Positions 47,170 through 57,088 of a DNA stretch of 64,000 nucleotides are shown piece by piece. Made by a program: the position numbers and the translations under genes. The DNA is from Mycobacterium sp. 050128 (GTDB taxonomy: Bacteria > Actinomycetota > Actinomycetes > Mycobacteriales > Mycobacteriaceae). The notes under the pieces are model-generated. The model searched no databases, had not been told where the DNA came from, and was given only the letters and a program-made list of their open reading frames with translations. Each line of letters starts with the position of its first letter. Positions within the stretch are counted from its first letter, which is position 1. The stretch lies in assembly GCF_036409155.1 (NCBI RefSeq), contig NZ_JAZGLW010000001.1, positions 3,410,001 through 3,474,000 on the forward strand, read 5' to 3'.

Positions 47170-48735
47170 CTAGACCAACCAGGCCGCCGCGTCGGTCGGC
47201 AACTGACCGTCGACCAACGGCGCACTGGCGAAAATGAGTTCGCCGGCGGGCAGCGGCATCGGACGCTGTCCGGTGTTCAGCGCGCACACCAGGCCCCCGG
47301 GCCGCCGGAATGCCAGCGCATCGTCGGTTGCGGTCAGCCACTCCAGCTCGAGGCCGTCGAATTCGGCGCGCTCCCTGCGCAATTTGAGCACCGTGCGGAA
47401 GAACGCCAACGTCGAGTCGGGATCGGCGTCCTGCTTCTCGACCGTCAGCGACGCCCAGTCGGCCGGCATCGGCAACCAGGTGTCGGGCGAGCTGGAGAAC
47501 CCGAACGGGGGAGTGTCGCCCGACCACGGCAGCGGAACCCGGACCTTGTCGCGACCCCGCTCGGTGTGCCCGGACCGTTCCCAGGTCGGATCCTGCAGCA
47601 CCTCTTCGGGTAGGTCCAGCACGTCGGGCAGTCCGAGTTCCTCGCCGTTGTAGATGAACACCGTGCCGGGCAGGGCGAGCATCACCATCGCCATCGCCCG
47701 CGCCCGGCGCAGCCCGATTTCGCCACCGCCGTAGCGGGTGACCTCACGGTCAATGTCGTGGTTGGACAGCGTCCAGGTCGGAACGGAGTCATAGATGGCG
47801 GTGGCCTTCAGCGAGTTCTCGACGGCGTCGTGAACTTGGTGCGCGTCGAAGGCGACCTTGGTCAGCCGGAAGTTGAAGCCGAGATGCAGTTCGTCGGGCC
47901 GCAGGTACTCGGCCCAGAGCATGTTGTCGAGCACCCATACTTCGCCGATGGTCACCGCACCGTCGTACTCGTCGACGATCTTGCGGATCTTGCGATGGAT
48001 GTCGTGCACGGCCGCGTTGTTGAACCGCGGGTCATCATCGCTGTGCGACAAGACCTTGACGGCTTCCTTCGCGTCGGGCAGGCCGGCCGGCTTGGCCATC
48101 CCGTGCGCTACGTCGATGCGGAAGCCGTCCACCCCACGCTCCAGCCAGAACCGTAGCGACGCCTCGAAGTCGTCGAAGACCTCAGGGTTGTCCCAGTTCA
48201 GGTCCGGCTGGTGGGTGTCGAACAGGTGCAAGTAGTACTGGCCGGGATTGCCGTCGGGCTCGACCACTCGCTCCCAGGCCGACCCGCCGAAGACCGACGT
48301 CCAGTTGTTCGGCGGCAGCGCCCCGTCGGGCCCCTGGCCGTCGCGGAAGTAGTAACGCTCCCGGGCGTCGGTGCCGGGGCCGGCGGCCAGCGCGGCCTGG
48401 AACCACGCGTGCTGGGAGCTGGTGTGGTTGGGCACCACGTCCATGGTGATCTTGATGTTGCGCTGGTGGGCCGCGGTGATCAGTCGTTCGATCGCGGGCA
48501 TCCCGCCGAACAGCGGGTCGATGTCACGCGGATCGGCGACGTCGTAGCCGTGGTCGGCCATCGGCGAGACGGTGACCGGACTGAGCCAGATCGCGTCGAT
48601 GCCGAGCCGCACCAGGTGATCGAGATGGGCAACGATGCCGTCGATGTCGCCGACGCCGTCGCCGTTGCTGTCGGCGAAGGACCGTGGATAGACCTGGTAA
48701 AAGACCGCGTTTGACCACCATGCTGCGGGGCTCAT
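47170..48735 (-). CDS. aglA: Alpha-glucosidase (GH13)
   Basis: This 521-residue cytoplasmic glycoside hydrolase releases glucose from alpha-glucosides such as maltose or isomaltose. The GH13 regions are all present: DVVPNHTS (I), GFRIDVAHGM with the nucleophile Asp (II), TIGEVWVL with the acid Glu (III) and LSNHDIDR with the stabilising Asp (IV). AVFYQVYPRSFADSNGDGVGDIDGI is typical of oligo-1,6/alpha-glucosidases. It matches Rv2471 and follows glbO after 25 bp, as in M. tuberculosis. Confidence 0.93.
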   Translation of the reverse strand: MSPAAWWSNAVFYQVYPRSFADSNGDGVGDIDGIVAHLDHLVRLGIDAIWLSPVTVSPMADHGYDVADPRDIDPLFGGMPAIERLITAAHQRNIKITMDVVPNHTSSQHAWFQAALAAGPGTDARERYYFRDGQGPDGALPPNNWTSVFGGSAWERVVEPDGNPGQYYLHLFDTHQPDLNWDNPEVFDDFEASLRFWLERGVDGFRIDVAHGMAKPAGLPDAKEAVKVLSHSDDDPRFNNAAVHDIHRKIRKIVDEYDGAVTIGEVWVLDNMLWAEYLRPDELHLGFNFRLTKVAFDAHQVHDAVENSLKATAIYDSVPTWTLSNHDIDREVTRYGGGEIGLRRARAMAMVMLALPGTVFIYNGEELGLPDVLDLPEEVLQDPTWERSGHTERGRDKVRVPLPWSGDTPPFGFSSSPDTWLPMPADWASLTVEKQDADPDSTLAFFRTVLKLRRERAEFDGLELEWLTATDDALAFRRPGGLVCALNTGQRPMPLPAGELIFASAPLVDGQLPTDAAAWLV

Positions 48736-48760
48736 ATTGCTCCGTTCGGTTGCGAGGTAT

Positions 48761-49156
48761 CTACAAAGGCGAATTGACGAGTGAGTGTGCAGCCATTTCC
48801 AGATAGTTCAGCAGCTCTCGGCGATGCTCGTCGTCGAGCGTCTGTGCGTCGATCGACGCCACGGCGGTGTGCATGCAGCGCAACCACGCATCGCGCTCGA
48901 TCGGGGTGATCCGAAACGGCACGTGACGCATCCGCAGCCGCGGGTGCCCGCGCTGGTCGGAGTAGGTGCGCGGACCGCCCCAGTACTGCTCGAGGAACAT
49001 GCGCAGCCGCTCTTCGGCGCCCTGCAGGTCGTCCAGCGGATACAGCTCGCGCAGGATTTCGTCCTCGGGGACCTGGGCGTAAAAGCGCGCCACGATCGTT
49101 TTGAAGGTCTCGGCACCGCCGACGGCATCGTAGAAGGACTGTTGTACCTGATCCAT
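48761..49156 (-). CDS. glbO: Truncated hemoglobin O
   Basis: This 131-residue group II 2/2 hemoglobin binds O2 tightly at a heme held by a proximal His ([10 protein letters not shown] region). The distal Tyr (ELYPLDDL) and Trp ([14 protein letters not shown]) residues, and the C-terminal [11 protein letters not shown], match GlbO (Rv2470). It may bind membrane and support respiration. The ATG at 49156 is used; a GTG directly precedes it. It is followed by aglA on the same strand. Confidence 0.94.
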   Translation of the reverse strand: MDQVQQSFYDAVGGAETFKTIVARFYAQVPEDEILRELYPLDDLQGAEERLRMFLEQYWGGPRTYSDQRGHPRLRMRHVPFRITPIERDAWLRCMHTAVASIDAQTLDDEHRRELLNYLEMAAHSLVNSPL

Positions 49157-49298
49157 CACCCCCCATTGTGGTGCATCGGCATGCCGGCGCAGTCAAACGG
49201 GCGGAGTCGCCCTGCTGTTCACCGGTTCGACACGGCGTGCAGCAACAATTAGGCGTGCGATTGGCGACGAATCATGGTGGACTATCCGCGGAGGATTT

Positions 49299-49970
49299 AT
49301 GGCGCAGGGCAAGAGACGCCGCAGCCACCGAAGTTCAGGGGCCGCGGCAGGGCTGACCGGACCCACAACCGCGTCGTCCCTGCATAGCGTTTCCCACCGC
49401 CCAGCCCCGGGCGCCGATACCCATCCGCCCAACCGGCACGAAAGCGCTTCGATCTGGAGTCGCCGCCGGGTTCTGCTGCTGAATTCCACCTACGAACCGC
49501 TGACCGCGCTGCCGATGCGGCGCGCGATCGTGATGGTGATCTGCGGCAAGGCCGACGTGGTGCACCACGACCCATCCGGCCCGGTCATCCACTCGGCGAG
49601 CGAGTCGATCCTGGTGCCGTCGGTGATCCAGCTGCGGACCTACGTCCGGGTTCCCTACCGGGCCCGGGTGCCGATGACCCGCGCCGCGCTGATGCACCGC
49701 GACCGCTTCTGCTGCGCCTATTGCGGAGGGAAGGCCGACACCGTCGACCACGTCGTGCCGCGTAGCCGCGGCGGCGGCCACTCGTGGGAGAACTGCGTCG
49801 CCTGCTGCTCGACCTGCAACCACCGCAAGGGCGACAAGCTGCTCGCCGAACTCGGTTGGGCACTGCGCCGGGCTCCGCTGCCGCCGACCGGGCAGCATTG
49901 GCGACTGCTGTCCACGGTCAAGGAAATGGATCCGTCGTGGGTCCGTTACCTCGGCGAGGGCGCGGCCTGA
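49299..49970 (+). CDS. HNH endonuclease
   Basis: The 223-residue product has a basic, disordered N-terminus (1-50) and a domain with LLNSTYEPLTALPMRRAIVMVICGKADVV. The HNH nuclease follows: CCAYCGGKADTVDHVVPRSRGGGHSWENCVACCSTCNHRKGDK, with two CxxC zinc pairs and the DH catalytic pair, written here as separate known elements of the fold. It matches Rv2469c, a widely conserved actinobacterial protein thought to act in DNA repair. It diverges from glbO. Confidence 0.9.
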   Translation: MAQGKRRRSHRSSGAAAGLTGPTTASSLHSVSHRPAPGADTHPPNRHESASIWSRRRVLLLNSTYEPLTALPMRRAIVMVICGKADVVHHDPSGPVIHSASESILVPSVIQLRTYVRVPYRARVPMTRAALMHRDRFCCAYCGGKADTVDHVVPRSRGGGHSWENCVACCSTCNHRKGDKLLAELGWALRRAPLPPTGQHWRLLSTVKEMDPSWVRYLGEGAA

Positions 49971-50037
49971 CGGCCAATCTTGTGTCCAAGCGCGCCGTGG
50001 GATCACTGCGTGGGATACGGTTTCCGTCGTGAGCGCT

Positions 50038-50262
50038 ATGGAGATTCACCTGTACGTGGTTGGAATCCCGGCGTTGCTGGTGATCGTGCTGGCGGCGCTG
50101 ATCTGGTCGCGCAAGGGGCCGCACCCGGCGACCTACAAGATGTCCGAGCCGTGGACGCATCCGCCGATTCTGTGGGCTGCCACCGACGAATTCGTCGGCC
50201 ACTCACACGGACATCACGCATCGGAGTTCTCGGTCGGAGGTGGCGCCAGTGGCACATGGTGA
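50038..50262 (+). CDS. Small membrane protein, 74 residues
   Basis: One hydrophobic helix ([19 protein letters not shown]) near the N-terminus is followed by a cytoplasmic tail with [20 protein letters not shown] and a His-rich [12 protein letters not shown] that may bind metal. The ATG at 50038 or GTG at 50029 could start it. The end overlaps the start of the DUF5130 gene by 14 bp, so the two are likely coupled. No function known. Confidence 0.75.
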   Translation: MEIHLYVVGIPALLVIVLAALIWSRKGPHPATYKMSEPWTHPPILWAATDEFVGHSHGHHASEFSVGGGASGTW

Positions 50263-50716
50263 GGTAGCGACGAAAGCACCGGCGGCACTGCCCGTCGGCT
50301 TCGCGGTCACCACCAGCGGACGGGTTTCCGGCGTCACCGAGCCCGGTGAGCTGTCGGTGCACTACCCCTTCCCGATCACGGACCTGGTCGCCATCGACGA
50401 CGCCCTGAAATACGGCTCGCGCCAGTCGATGACGCGGTTCGCCGTCTACCTCGGCGATCTGGGCAGCGACACCGCGGCCCGGGCGCGCGAGATCCTGGCC
50501 GGCGTGCCGACGCCGAACAACGCGGTGCTGCTGGCCGTCTCGCCCGACCAAGCGGTCATCGAGGTGGTCTACGGCTCCGAGGTCCGCGGACGCGGCGCCG
50601 AGTCGGCCGCCCCGCTGGGCGTGGCCGCGGCCTCGGCGGCGTTCGAGCAGGGGCATCTGGTCGACGGGCTGGTCAGCGCGATCCGCGTGCTCAGCGCCGG
50701 TATCACGCCGGCTTAG
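50249..50716 (+). CDS. DUF5130/TPM-like domain protein
   Basis: The GTG at 50249 has GGAGG at 50236-50240, eight bases upstream, so it is preferred over the GTG at 50240. About 155 residues, matching Rv2468c in size. [42 protein letters not shown] resembles the TPM domain fold found in membrane and phosphatase-like proteins. No signal peptide. It overlaps the preceding small membrane protein gene, which may anchor it. Confidence 0.83.
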   Translation: MAHGEVATKAPAALPVGFAVTTSGRVSGVTEPGELSVHYPFPITDLVAIDDALKYGSRQSMTRFAVYLGDLGSDTAARAREILAGVPTPNNAVLLAVSPDQAVIEVVYGSEVRGRGAESAAPLGVAAASAAFEQGHLVDGLVSAIRVLSAGITPA

Positions 50717-50720
50717 GGCC

Positions 50721-50873
50721 ATGAGCCACGTCACGTCCCGGGGCGCGACCACGGGGCGTGGCGTTGTCGCGCTGACGTTCGCTCTGCTGCTCGTACTCAG
50801 TGGCCTCGGCGTCAGCCCGGCGGTCGTCGCGCCGGCCTTGGCAGACGGCGATAGCGCTCGCGGTTACTGCTGA
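50721..50873 (+). CDS. 50-residue exported peptide
   Basis: Four bases after the DUF5130 stop, an ATG opens 50 codons. MSHVTSRGATTGRGVVALTF has a basic start, LLLVLSGLGVSPAVV is the hydrophobic core, and APALA fits signal peptidase cleavage. Only DGDSARGYC would remain outside. The last ten bases overlap the convergent pepN stop. It could be a secreted short peptide, or a small membrane protein if uncleaved. No clear ribosome site except TTAGGG. Confidence 0.45.
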   Translation: MSHVTSRGATTGRGVVALTFALLLVLSGLGVSPAVVAPALADGDSARGYC

Positions 50874-53458
50874 CCCGCGTCGAAGGTGCGGGCCCGCAAG
50901 GCCCGCTTGACCCCGGCCTGGCCCTCCAGCACCAGGCGGCGCAGGGCCGGAGGCACCTCGGAGTCGGGCGCGGACAGGAACTCGTCGGCGGCGGCGATGC
51001 CCTCCTCGCTGATGTTCCAAGACGGGTACAGCCCGATCACCACGGTCTGCGCGACCTCGCTGGAGCGCCGCGCCCAGACTCCGGGAATGGCCTCGAAATA
51101 GCGCGCGGTGAACGGCTTGAGCAACTCACCCTGGCCGGGCGCCCCGAATCCCCCGACGATCGAGCGCGCCGACGTGTTGGCCACGGTGTCGTCCTCGACC
51201 ACCGTCATGAACGCCTGCTCCTTGACCGCGAGCTGGGGACGCGCCGCGGCAGCCTGGGCGCCGTGGCGCTTGCCGGTCGCGGTCGGGTCGCGCTGCACCT
51301 CGGCGTCGATGAACGGCGTCTCGATGCCGTCCGCGTCGATGTCGCCGGCGGTGGCCAACGCGGTCACGATTCGCCAGCGCAGGTCGGTGTCGATCTCGAG
51401 GCCCGCCAAGCCCAGATCGGACGGATCCCGATCGAGCAGATCGGCCAGCGCCGCGATGTGCCGGTCGGACAGCACCGACGAGCACAGCGTGTTGACGAAG
51501 GCGAGCTGGTGATCCGATCCCGGTTCGGCAGCCCGCGCCAGCGCCAGCACCCGATCGGCGAATTGCGGCCACCCGTGCTCGCGGGCCCAGCCCGGCTCGG
51601 CGTAGGAGCCCAGCGCCGTCTGTGCCTGCATCAGCAGCCGTTGTGCCACACCGACTTCCGTCTCGGCCTGCACACCATCGGAGACGAGGGCGACGAAGTC
51701 GCGGGCTCGCAGTTCGGCGTCGCGGGTCATCTCCCACGCCGCCGACCACACCAGCGAGCGGGGCAGCGCCTCCGCGATGTCGGCGATGCGCTCCAGCGCG
51801 GTCCGCAACGACTGCGGATCCAGACGCAACGAGCAATAGGTCAGGTCGTCATCGTTGACCAGAATCAGCTTGCCGGACGAAACACCAACCAGCCCAGGGA
51901 CTTCCGTCTCCGGACCGTCGACATCGAGCTCTTCGCGGTGCACCCGCACCAGCTTGCCTGAGCCGTCGTCGTCGTAGATCCCGACCGCCAGCCGATGCAC
52001 CCGGGTCTCACCGGCACCCGGAGCGGCGCCGCTTTGGGTCACCGCGAACCGGGTGAACTTGCCGTCGGCGTCGGTGTCGAATTCCGGGCGCAACGTGTTC
52101 AGCCCCGTGGTCTTCAGCCATTGTTGGCCCCAATTCGACAGGTCGCGTCCCGACGCCTGCTCCAGCGCGGACAGCAGATCGCTGAAGGTGGCGTTGCCGA
52201 AGGCATGCGTGCGGAAGTAGTCACGCAGCCCGGCCAGGAAGTGCTCCAGCCCGACGTAGGCGACCAGCTGCTTGAGCACCGAGGCGCCCTTGGCGTAGGT
52301 GATGCCGTCGAAGTTCACCTCGACCGCATGCAGGTCGGGGATGTCGGCGGCGATGGGGTGCGTCGACGGCAACTGGTCCTGACGGTAGGCCCACGACTTC
52401 TCGACGGTCGCGAACGTCGTCCACGCCGAGGTGTATTCGGTCGATTCGGCCTGACACAGCACCGACGCGAAGGTGGCGAAGGATTCGTTGAGCCACAGGT
52501 CGTCCCACCAGGTCATGGTGACCAAATCGCCGAACCACATGTGCGCCATCTCGTGCAGCACCGTCTCGGCGCGCCGCTCGTAGGAAGCGCGGGTGACCTT
52601 GCTGCGGAATACGTAGTCCTCGAGGAACGTCACCGCCCCGGCGTTTTCCATTGCGCCGGCATTGAATTCGGGGACAAACAGCTGGTCGTACTTGCCGAAC
52701 GCGTACGGCACCCCAAAGTTCTTGTGGTAGAAGCCAAATCCCTGTTTCGTTTCGGTGAACAAGCGCTCGGCGTCCATGTGCTGCGCTAGTGAGGTGCGGC
52801 AGTAGATGCCCAGCGGGATCTCGCCGTGCTCGTCGCGGTAGGAGTCCGTCCACTGGGCATACGGCCCCGCGATCAAGGCCACCAGGTAGGTGCTCATCCG
52901 CGGTGTGACCGCAAAACTGTGCACGCCGCCCTCGACCGAGGTGGTGGCGCCGTTGGAGATCACCTTCCAGTGTGCGGGCGCGGCGACCCGCAGGTCGAAT
53001 GTCGCCTTGAGGTCGGGTTGGTCGAAGCAGGCGAACATGCGCTTGGCGTCCGCGGTTTCGAACTGCGAGTACAGGTAGGTCTCGTTGTCGACAGGGTCAA
53101 CGAAGCGATGCAGTCCCTCCCCGGTGTTGGAGTAGCGGCAGTCCGCGTCGACGACGACGACGTTGCGGTCGGCCAGTCCCCGCAACGGGATGCCGGTCGA
53201 CTCGTCATATCCGGAGACGTCCACGTCGCGCCCGTTGAGGGTGGCGCTGCGAACGGTCTCGGCCGACAGGTCGATGACCGTGTCGGCGCCGGCGAGTGCG
53301 TCGAACACCACGGTGGTGGTGGAGCGGAATGTTCGTTCGCCGGGCCCGCCCGAACCACCGGAGCCGTCGGTGACATCGAGGCTGATCTGGTAGCTGTCGA
53401 CGGTGATCAGAGCCGCACGTTCGACGGCTTGGTCGCGGGTGAGGTTAGGAAGGGCCAC
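50864..53458 (-). CDS. pepN: M1-family aminopeptidase N
   Basis: This 864-residue zinc aminopeptidase removes N-terminal residues from peptides. The exopeptidase motif [14 protein letters not shown] and the zinc site [27 protein letters not shown] are intact (HExxH, then Glu after 18 residues), as is the Tyr of the transition-state region. The C-terminal ERAP1-like helical half follows. It matches Rv2467. No signal peptide, so cytosolic. The ATG at 53458 begins [19 protein letters not shown]. Confidence 0.95.
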   Translation of the reverse strand: MALPNLTRDQAVERAALITVDSYQISLDVTDGSGGSGGPGERTFRSTTTVVFDALAGADTVIDLSAETVRSATLNGRDVDVSGYDESTGIPLRGLADRNVVVVDADCRYSNTGEGLHRFVDPVDNETYLYSQFETADAKRMFACFDQPDLKATFDLRVAAPAHWKVISNGATTSVEGGVHSFAVTPRMSTYLVALIAGPYAQWTDSYRDEHGEIPLGIYCRTSLAQHMDAERLFTETKQGFGFYHKNFGVPYAFGKYDQLFVPEFNAGAMENAGAVTFLEDYVFRSKVTRASYERRAETVLHEMAHMWFGDLVTMTWWDDLWLNESFATFASVLCQAESTEYTSAWTTFATVEKSWAYRQDQLPSTHPIAADIPDLHAVEVNFDGITYAKGASVLKQLVAYVGLEHFLAGLRDYFRTHAFGNATFSDLLSALEQASGRDLSNWGQQWLKTTGLNTLRPEFDTDADGKFTRFAVTQSGAAPGAGETRVHRLAVGIYDDDGSGKLVRVHREELDVDGPETEVPGLVGVSSGKLILVNDDDLTYCSLRLDPQSLRTALERIADIAEALPRSLVWSAAWEMTRDAELRARDFVALVSDGVQAETEVGVAQRLLMQAQTALGSYAEPGWAREHGWPQFADRVLALARAAEPGSDHQLAFVNTLCSSVLSDRHIAALADLLDRDPSDLGLAGLEIDTDLRWRIVTALATAGDIDADGIETPFIDAEVQRDPTATGKRHGAQAAAARPQLAVKEQAFMTVVEDDTVANTSARSIVGGFGAPGQGELLKPFTARYFEAIPGVWARRSSEVAQTVVIGLYPSWNISEEGIAAADEFLSAPDSEVPPALRRLVLEGQAGVKRALRARTFDAGQQ

Positions 53459-53578
53459 TCGTCCAACTTAGTGGCGTCGCGGGCTCACAGTGCGAAACGG
53501 GAACACGCGCGCGGCGACTACGGTTGTGCACAACGGTGTTCTAACCGTTCCCCGATCTCTTCCCGAGAGGACTGCCCA

Positions 53579-54202
53579 ATGTCCGAGAAGGCTCCCGCGA
53601 AAAACAAGGCCGACTTCTGGTTCGACCCGCTGTGCCCATGGGCTTGGATCACGTCGCGCTGGATCCTCGAAGTCGAAAAGGTCCGCGACATCGAAGTGAA
53701 CTTCCACGTCATGAGCCTGGCAGTGCTCAACGAGAACCGCGAAGACCTGCCCGAGCAGTACCGCGAGAACATGAAGCGGGCCTGGGGTCCGGTGCGGGTG
53801 GCGATCGCCGCCGAGCAGGCTCACGGCGCCGAGGTGCTGGCCCCGCTCTACACCGCGATGGGCACCCAGATTCACAACAAGGGCAACAAGGAACTCGGAG
53901 ACGTCATCAAGCTGGCGCTGGACGAGGTCGGCCTGCCGGCCGAGTTGGCCGCCGCCGCCGACAGCGATGCCTACGACGAGGCGCTGCGCAAGAGCCACCA
54001 CGCCGGCATGGACGCGGTCGGCGACGACGTCGGAACGCCCACCATCCACGTCAACGACGTCGCATTCTTCGGGCCGGTGCTGTCGCGGATCCCGCGCGGT
54101 GAGGAAGCCGGCAAGCTGTGGGACGCCTCGGTGACCTTCGCCGGCTACCCGCACTTCTTCGAACTCAAGCGGTCGCGTCACGAAAAGCCCGAATTCGACT
54201 GA
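53579..54202 (+). CDS. DsbA-family mycothiol-dependent reductase (Rv2466c type) with CPWA site
   Basis: The 207-residue product has a thioredoxin fold with an inserted helical domain. Its orthologue Rv2466c works with mycothiol as a nitroreductase-like oxidoreductase, activates the prodrug TP053 and protects against oxidative stress. The active site here reads [15 protein letters not shown]: only the first Cys remains, while my memory of M. tuberculosis is CPWC. A monothiol mechanism with mycothiol is therefore likely. [15 protein letters not shown] contains the cis-Pro loop. The ATG at 53579 follows GAGAGGA. Confidence 0.93.
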   Translation: MSEKAPAKNKADFWFDPLCPWAWITSRWILEVEKVRDIEVNFHVMSLAVLNENREDLPEQYRENMKRAWGPVRVAIAAEQAHGAEVLAPLYTAMGTQIHNKGNKELGDVIKLALDEVGLPAELAAAADSDAYDEALRKSHHAGMDAVGDDVGTPTIHVNDVAFFGPVLSRIPRGEEAGKLWDASVTFAGYPHFFELKRSRHEKPEFD

Positions 54203-54223
54203 CAACCGGTTAATCCCGCGGGT

Positions 54224-54283
54224 GCCGAGTGTGAATTTCACGACGCGACACGCCGGATAGGCGTCGCGCGGTTCACTCTCGGC
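54224..54283. repeat. Imperfect intergenic inverted repeat
   Basis: Outer arms GCCGAGTGTGAA (54224-54235) and TTCACTCTCGGC (54272-54283) pair 11 of 12. An inner CGACGC/GCGTCG pair (54241-54246, 54261-54266) extends the stem. It fills the gap between the Rv2466c-type gene and rpiB. The form recalls palindromes seen between genes in other non-tuberculous mycobacteria, possibly acting as terminators. Only one copy was noticed here. Confidence 0.5.
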
Positions 54284-54321
54284 CGACGGTGGCGGGATTG
54301 CCTCGGGCCTCCTCGTGCACA

Positions 54322-54810
54322 ATGACGGTCATGCGCGTCTACCTGGGTTCAGACCACGCTGGATTCGAGCTCAAGCAAGCGATCATCGACCACCTCAAAA
54401 AGACCGGCCACGAGCCGATCGACTGCGGCGCCTTCACCTACGACGCCGAGGACGACTACCCCGCGTTTTGCATCGACGCCGCGAGTCGCACGGTGGCCGA
54501 CTCTGAGAGTCTGGGCATCGTGATCGGGGGATCGGGCAACGGTGAGCAGATCGCGGCCAATAAGGTGCCGGGCGCTCGGTGCGCGCTGGCGTGGAGCGTC
54601 GAGACAGCCTCGCTGGCGCGTCAGCACAACAACGCACAGCTGATCGGCATCGGCGGCCGGATGCACACCGTGACCGAGGCGCTGACGTTCGTCGACGCCT
54701 TCCTCACCACGCCGTGGTCGAAAGCCGAACGCCACCAACGGCGTATCGACATTCTCGACGAGTACGAGCGCACTCACCAGGCCCCGCCGGTGCCCGGCGC
54801 GCAGGCGTAA
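54322..54810 (+). CDS. rpiB: Ribose-5-phosphate isomerase B
   Basis: This enzyme of about 162 residues interconverts ribose-5-phosphate and ribulose-5-phosphate in the pentose phosphate pathway. RVYLGSDHAGFELK gives the phosphate/substrate-binding Asp-His, DYPAFCIDAA the Tyr-Pro region, and GIVIGGSGNGEQIAANKVPGAR the anion hole. In mycobacterial RpiB a Glu (GNGEQ) replaces the Cys used by E. coli as base, as seen here. It matches Rv2465c. The ATG at 54322 or 54331 starts the protein. One base separates it from nei. Confidence 0.94.
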   Translation: MTVMRVYLGSDHAGFELKQAIIDHLKKTGHEPIDCGAFTYDAEDDYPAFCIDAASRTVADSESLGIVIGGSGNGEQIAANKVPGARCALAWSVETASLARQHNNAQLIGIGGRMHTVTEALTFVDAFLTTPWSKAERHQRRIDILDEYERTHQAPPVPGAQA

Positions 54811-54811
54811 G

Positions 54812-55612
54812 GTGCCCGAAGGGCATACGCTGCACCGCTTGGCGCGGTTGCACCAACGCCGCTTCGGCGGCGCGCCCGTCGCAGTGTCCAGCCCCCAGGG
54901 CCGCTTCGCCGACGCGGCCGCCGCGGTCGACGGCCACGTGCTGCGCAAGTCCAACGCCTGGGGCAAGCATCTGTTCCACCACTACGCCGGCGGCCCGATC
55001 GTGCACGTGCATCTGGGTCTCTACGGCACCTTCACCGAGTGGGAACGCGCCGACGAGCTTCCCGAACCCGTCGGACAGGTGCGGATGCGGATGGTTGGCG
55101 CCGAGTACGGAACCGACCTGCGCGGCCCGACGGTGTGCGAGGTGATCGACGAGGCTCGGGTCAGCGACGTGGTCGCGAAGCTGGGTCCCGATCCGTTGCG
55201 CAGCGACGCCGACCCGGAGTGGGCGTGGAACCGAATCACGAAGTCCCGCAGGCCTATTGGCGCATTGTTGATGGACCAGGGCGTCATCGCCGGGGTGGGC
55301 AATGTGTATCGAAGCGAGTTGCTGTTCCGTCATCGCATCGATCCGTACCGGCCCGGTCGAGGGGTCAGCGAAGCGGAGTTCGACGCCGCATGGACCGATC
55401 TGGTCGCGCTGATGAAGGTCGGCTTGCGGGGCGGCAAGATCGTCGTGGTGCGCCCCGTTCACGATCACGGCCCGCCGTCCTATGCACCCGACCGGCCCCG
55501 CACGTATGTGTACCGGCGCGCCGGTGAGGCGTGCCGCGTGTGCGGCGGGCCGATCAGCACGGCAGTCCTCGAGGGCCGCAACGTGTTCTGGTGCCCGAAC
55601 TGCCAAAAATGA
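54812..55612 (+). CDS. nei: Fpg/Nei-family DNA glycosylase (endonuclease VIII)
   Basis: The 266-residue base-excision repair enzyme removes oxidised pyrimidines and cleaves the abasic site. After Met removal the catalytic Pro-Glu begins PEGHTLHRLARLHQ. The helix-two-turn-helix is at MDQGVIAGVGNVYRSELLF. The C-terminal zinc finger is CRVCGGPI...FWCPNCQK. It matches Rv2464c (Nei1). The GTG start lies one base after rpiB, so cotranscription is likely. Confidence 0.93.
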   Translation: MPEGHTLHRLARLHQRRFGGAPVAVSSPQGRFADAAAAVDGHVLRKSNAWGKHLFHHYAGGPIVHVHLGLYGTFTEWERADELPEPVGQVRMRMVGAEYGTDLRGPTVCEVIDEARVSDVVAKLGPDPLRSDADPEWAWNRITKSRRPIGALLMDQGVIAGVGNVYRSELLFRHRIDPYRPGRGVSEAEFDAAWTDLVALMKVGLRGGKIVVVRPVHDHGPPSYAPDRPRTYVYRRAGEACRVCGGPISTAVLEGRNVFWCPNCQK

Positions 55613-55661
55613 CTGCGCCCTGCCGGGATCCGTTCGGCAGGGCGCGGTTATCGCGGGTGAT

Positions 55662-56852
55662 TCAGCAGGCGTCGACGCCCAGCACGGCGTACACCTCGTT
55701 GGACAGGGCGAGGCTGCGTGGGTCCGCGTTGGCCTTGGTGGCGTCGAAGCGATTCGCCACATACGCGTAGCCGATGCCGTGCTCCAAGTCGACGAACCCG
55801 AACGAGCCGCCCAGCCCGCCGTGACCGAAGATGCGCGGGTTGGGTCCGTTGACGCACCGCTGGTTGAGCATGTAGCCCAGGCCCCAGCCGTGGTCGGCGA
55901 CGCGGGGGCCGAGCACCAGGTCGTTCTCCAAGCCGCCCTGCGGCACCCGGATCAGATCCATGTGTTCGCGGCTGAGCAGCTTCTCCTGGGCGAGCGCGTT
56001 GTAGAACGTGGCCAATCCCAAGGCCGACACCTGGCCGTTGGTGCCCGGGAATTCGAGCCGGCGCCACAGCTCGAGGTCGTAGGAGCTGACCTCGTCGTCG
56101 GGCGCGAAGCCCATGGCGACGGCCAGCCCCGCCTTGGGGTGGTCGGCGAGGCTGGTCGGGTCGCTGGGGATATGGGTGAGCAGGTCGCGCATATGCGGCT
56201 TGTTCACCCGCTCGGCGCAACGCCGTTGCTCGGCGTCGGACAGGCCGATGTGGATGTCGGCACCCAGCGGCTCGGCGATCTCGGTGCGCAGGTAATGACC
56301 GATCGTGCGGCCGGTCGTGCGGCGGAAGACCTCACCGCAGATGAAACCGAAGGTCGTCATGTGGTAGCCCTGCGCGGTGCCCGGCTCCCACCACGGTTCG
56401 GCGGCGGCGATCTGTTCACAGGCGTAGTCCCAGTCGGTGACCTGCTGCCAGCTCATCGGCGCCTGCGGTCCGATGACGCCGGATCGGTGGCTCATCACCA
56501 TGGCCAGCGTGATGTCCTGCTTGCCTGCCTGGCCGAACTCGGGCCAATACCGTGCCACCGGCGCGTACAGGTCCAGTTCACCGCGGTCGATGAGCTGGTG
56601 CATGCAGGTGGCCGACAGTCCCTTGGTGCCGGACAGCACGGTGGTCAGCGTGTCTTGCTCCCAGGGCCGGGTGCCGGCCGCGTCGGCCCAGCCGCCCCAG
56701 AGGTTGACGACGAGGTCGCCGTCGACCCAGACGGCGACGGCCGCGCCTTGCTCCAGACGCTCCGCAAAGTTGCGCTCGAACGCATCGCGGACACCGGCGA
56801 AGTCCGGCGCGCATGAGCCCTTGATGTCCACGTCCAGTTTCAGGTCGCTCAT
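55662..56852 (-). CDS. lipP: Beta-lactamase-fold esterase
   Basis: This 396-residue serine hydrolase of the class C beta-lactamase/EstB fold matches Rv2463 (LipP). The SxxK nucleophile motif is in TVLSGTKGLSATCM, the Tyr motif in LYAPVARYWPEF, and the third-box equivalent is GHGGLGGSFGFVD. No signal peptide is evident. It probably hydrolyses short-chain esters. It converges on nei and lies next to tRNA-Gly. Confidence 0.92.
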   Translation of the reverse strand: MSDLKLDVDIKGSCAPDFAGVRDAFERNFAERLEQGAAVAVWVDGDLVVNLWGGWADAAGTRPWEQDTLTTVLSGTKGLSATCMHQLIDRGELDLYAPVARYWPEFGQAGKQDITLAMVMSHRSGVIGPQAPMSWQQVTDWDYACEQIAAAEPWWEPGTAQGYHMTTFGFICGEVFRRTTGRTIGHYLRTEIAEPLGADIHIGLSDAEQRRCAERVNKPHMRDLLTHIPSDPTSLADHPKAGLAVAMGFAPDDEVSSYDLELWRRLEFPGTNGQVSALGLATFYNALAQEKLLSREHMDLIRVPQGGLENDLVLGPRVADHGWGLGYMLNQRCVNGPNPRIFGHGGLGGSFGFVDLEHGIGYAYVANRFDATKANADPRSLALSNEVYAVLGVDAC

Positions 56853-56883
56853 GGCGTCTTTCTGTGGAGCACTACTTACCCGG

Positions 56884-56954
56884 AGCGGGCGACGGGAATC
56901 GAACCCGCGTAGCTAGTTTGGAAGACTAGGGCTCTACCATTGAGCTACGCCCGC
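56884..56954 (-). tRNA. tRNA-Gly (anticodon TCC)
   Basis: The minus strand folds with acceptor GCGGGCG/CGCCCGC, D arm AGCTCAATGGTAGAGC, anticodon loop CTTCCAA (TCC) and T arm GGTTCGATTCC. Length 71 nt. The next bases on the 3' side are CCG, so CCA is not encoded. Confidence 0.95.
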
Positions 56955-57088
56955 ATGTGTTAGTCGAGCGTGACTGTATCTGGCGGCGAACATCAAATCT
57001 AATCGACGCGGCCCTGTGACCGCTTTGTTAGGTCTGCGAGGCCGTTGGTGGGCCGACGCCGTCGCGCCGTAGGATCGCGAGGTCAGCG

